NCBI GenBank assembly: GCA_014860445.1
Contig: JACZJT010000055.1
Location: 1 to 56,767 of the forward strand
DNA from: Burkholderiales bacterium
GTDB taxonomy: Bacteria; Pseudomonadota; Gammaproteobacteria; Burkholderiales; SG8-39
Reading direction: 5' to 3'
Length of the DNA: 56,767 nucleotides
The position numbers were made by a program, and so were the translations under genes. The notes under the pieces were generated by a model. The model was not told the origin of the DNA. It was given only the letters and a program-made list of their open reading frames with translations, and searched no databases. This document shows positions 54,811 to 56,767 of this stretch, piece after piece; positions within the stretch are counted from its first letter, which is position 1; each line of letters begins with the position of its first letter.

Positions 54811-56532
54811 ATGAATCTTAAAGTTGCACTGGTGTTTGCGGCATGCCTGTTCGCCGCCGGTTGCAGCATACAGCCCATGAAGCCCTCGCCGGGACATGTT
54901 CAAGCCGACGCGCCGACCCCCGCGGGCGATATCCCGGAGCCTGTGCGGATCACGCCCGTACTGCCCAAACCCAAGCCCTCGACAAAGCCGGAAACCTATA
55001 GCGTCGTAGTCAACAACGTCAAGGTCCAGGAACTGCTGTTCGCGCTCGCGCGCGATGCCAAACTCAACGTCGACATTCACGCAGGCATTCTGGGCAGCGT
55101 CACACTCAATGCCATCGATCAGACGCTGCAGCAACTGCTCGCGCGCATCGCCAAGCAGGTGGATATGCGCTACGAACTCGACGGCCCCAACCTCGCGGTG
55201 ATGCCCGACACCCCCTATCTGCGCATCTACAAAATCGATTACGTCAACATGCAGCGCGACACCGCCAGCGCAGTCGGCACCTCCACACAGGTGGCGACGC
55301 CCGGAGCAACCGGGGGCGGCGGCGGAGGCGGCGGCAATCAATCGACCACTTCATTAACGAGCAAGTCGACCAACCACTTCTGGGAGACGCTGGTCAAAAA
55401 TGTGCAGGACATACTGCACGAAACCGACAAGATTCTGCCCGCACCAGGACAGGCGGCCCCGCAGCAAGCGGCCGCTCCGGCCGCGCCGGGTGCGCCAGGC
55501 GCCGCAGGTGCGGCAGCCGCAGCGCCTGCGCAGCCCTCGGCAACTTTCCGCGAGGCGGCATCGGTGATTTCCAACCCCGAGTCCGGTGTGCTCAGCATTC
55601 GCGCCACCTCGCGCCAGCACGAGAAAATCCAGGAATTCCTAGACCAGGTGCTGACCAATGCCAAGCGTCAGGTGTTGATCGAGGCCACCATTGCCGAAGT
55701 GCAGTTGAGCAACCAATACCAGCAGGGCATAGACTGGTCGGCCGCAACGAATGGTTCGACCGGATTTAAATTCAGTCAGACCTCCACCGGACTGACCGCA
55801 TCGCCGACCGCCAACATGTTTGTAATCGATGCCGCAGCACGCAATTACAGCAACCTGCTCGCTTCGGTAAAACTGCTCGAATCATTCGGCAACGTGCGCG
55901 TACTCTCCAGCCCGCGACTGACCGTACTCAACAACCAGACCGCAATCCTGAAAGTGGTGGACAACCAGGTCTATTTCACCATCCAGTCCACGACCACTGC
56001 CGGTTCGCCCGGTGTCGCGCCGGTCACCACCTTCAACACAACACCCAACATCGTCGCCGTTGGATTGATCATGAACGTGACGCCGCAGATCAGCGACTCG
56101 GACAGCGTACTGCTCAACGTGCGCCCGAGCATATCGCGCATCGTCGGCAACGTTGCCGATCCCAACCCGTCGCTTACAGTGACTAGCAATATCCCGGTGA
56201 TCCAGACGCGTGAAATGGAGTCGCTGATCAAGGTAAACAGCGGCCAGATCGCAGTGATGGGCGGATTGATCCAGGACCGCGTCAACGATCTCGAGGACAG
56301 CGTTCCCGGCGCAAGCAGACTTGCCGGCTACGGAGGGTTCTTCGGCAACAAGAATCTGACGAATACAAAAACCGAACTGGTCGTGTTCATGCGCCCGATC
56401 ATCATCCGCGATGCCAGCATCGAGGGCGACTATCGCGGCTACCGCAGTTTCCTGCCGGACGATAAATTCATGTCTGCGCCCAATCCGGGCAAACCCCCGC
56501 TCCTCGGCGACAATCGGGGCACGCCCCGATGA
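54811..56532 (+). CDS. mshL: MSHA-type pilus secretin MshL
   Basis: A 573-residue outer-membrane secretin of the MshL/PilQ type. It is a lipoprotein (MNLKVALVFAACLFAAGC, lipobox FAAGC). The N-terminal STN-like domain (VQELLFALARDAKLNVDIHA) is followed by a Gly-rich and an Ala/Pro-rich low-complexity stretch (residues about 170-250), then the secretin core (LIEATIAEVQLSNQYQQG, VRVLSSPRLTVLNNQTA, MGGLIQDRV). It forms the pore for an MSHA-like type IV pilus. ATG 54811 has AGGG upstream; ATG 54799 is an alternative. Confidence 0.92.
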   Translation: MNLKVALVFAACLFAAGCSIQPMKPSPGHVQADAPTPAGDIPEPVRITPVLPKPKPSTKPETYSVVVNNVKVQELLFALARDAKLNVDIHAGILGSVTLNAIDQTLQQLLARIAKQVDMRYELDGPNLAVMPDTPYLRIYKIDYVNMQRDTASAVGTSTQVATPGATGGGGGGGGNQSTTSLTSKSTNHFWETLVKNVQDILHETDKILPAPGQAAPQQAAAPAAPGAPGAAGAAAAAPAQPSATFREAASVISNPESGVLSIRATSRQHEKIQEFLDQVLTNAKRQVLIEATIAEVQLSNQYQQGIDWSAATNGSTGFKFSQTSTGLTASPTANMFVIDAAARNYSNLLASVKLLESFGNVRVLSSPRLTVLNNQTAILKVVDNQVYFTIQSTTTAGSPGVAPVTTFNTTPNIVAVGLIMNVTPQISDSDSVLLNVRPSISRIVGNVADPNPSLTVTSNIPVIQTREMESLIKVNSGQIAVMGGLIQDRVNDLEDSVPGASRLAGYGGFFGNKNLTNTKTELVVFMRPIIIRDASIEGDYRGYRSFLPDDKFMSAPNPGKPPLLGDNRGTPR

Positions 56533-56767
56533 GCCTGTTGCTCGAAGCGCTGAAAAAAGCCGAGCTTGCAAAGCAGGCGGCGAAGGATCAGCAGTCCAGC
56601 TCGGACAAGCCGCCGTTCACACGTGACAAGCTGCCGGACATCTCTCAGCCCATGGAAATTCACAGCGAGGATCTGAGCCTGGCCGATCCCACGCCGGCAC
56701 CCGCGCGCCCGAACAAGCCGGTTCTGGAGCTCGCGCTGGAAGATCCCCCTCGGGCAGCGCCTCCGCC
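56529..56767 (+). CDS. MshN-like pilus biogenesis protein, N-terminal part
   Basis: The first 79 codons of a gene that runs out of the window. ATG 56529 overlaps the mshL stop (ATGA). The start MSLLLEALKKAELAKQ is an amphipathic helix typical of proteins next to mshL in MSHA clusters, often with a later TM segment and TPR repeats (MshN). The visible rest is Pro/Asp-rich and without a domain. Assignment rests mainly on position. Confidence 0.7.
   Translation, partial: MSLLLEALKKAELAKQAAKDQQSSSDKPPFTRDKLPDISQPMEIHSEDLSLADPTPAPARPNKPVLELALEDPPRAAPP

Overview
The window is a 56.8 kb stretch of GC-rich chromosome from a betaproteobacterium. The evidence is the uninterrupted core gene order mlaFEDACB - ABC exporter - ibaG - murA - hisGDCBHAFIE - HIT protein - tatABC, together with sspAB next to petABC, a short-form HisG of the kind that needs HisZ, and a fused 2-oxoacid:ferredoxin oxidoreductase resembling the NADP-linked enzyme known from Azoarcus and Thauera. 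No phage, transposase, rRNA or CRISPR array was found. About 62 protein genes and one tRNA are supported. The genus cannot be named from what is visible.

Layout. 1-8,313 (minus strand) holds purine and central carbon genes: purK (cut by the window edge), purE, class II fructose-bisphosphate aldolase, pyruvate kinase, a small lipoprotein, PEP carboxylase and a glyoxalase-II-like hydrolase. 8,401-12,852 holds redox and stress genes: an aldo/keto reductase, a CPA1 antiporter, a DsbA-fold isomerase, a GST-fold protein and a secreted thiol oxidoreductase. 12,879-17,732 is a three-gene operon for a flavin-containing 2-oxoacid oxidoreductase. 17,990-23,697 holds a ribosome hibernation factor, divergent from a run of signalling genes: a two-PAS histidine kinase, a NarL-type regulator, a lone receiver, a Crp/Fnr regulator and a universal stress protein. 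23,794-27,848 holds a DedA-rhodanese fusion, a DUF3703 protein, a di-heme peroxidase, a YtkA-like lipoprotein and an AraC regulator. 28,054-32,090 holds tRNA-Thr, sspB, sspA and petCBA. 32,236-36,386 holds a NIF3-like protein, a periplasmic Deg protease, tatCBA and a HIT protein. 36,399-43,467 is the histidine operon. 43,523-50,701 holds murA, ibaG, an ABC-2 exporter and the complete mla phospholipid transport operon. 50,848-56,767 (plus strand) holds an orphan ABC ATPase, then the start of an MSHA-type pilus locus: a sigma54-type regulator, an ExeA-like ATPase with a SPOR end, the MshL secretin and the start of the next gene.

How the genes fit together. The strongest regulatory lead is a perfect Crp/Fnr-type dyad (TTGAC-ATTG-GTCAA, 18,472-18,485) between hpf and the sensor kinase. 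On the hpf side it sits at the spacing expected of a class II activator site. A Crp/Fnr protein with the E-SR recognition motif is encoded about 4 kb away in the same signalling run, next to a universal stress protein. I infer a low-oxygen, redox or nitric-oxide response that couples ribosome hibernation to this sensor module.

Most of the window is ordinary housekeeping DNA, and I do not see a wholly new multi-gene system. The unexplained signals are small: a MITE-like inverted repeat, a 9-codon tandem duplication inside hisF, a two-copy 43-bp tandem repeat over the end of the orphan ABC ATPase gene, a palindrome-rich spacer before ibaG, and a decayed hydrolase tail beside tatC.
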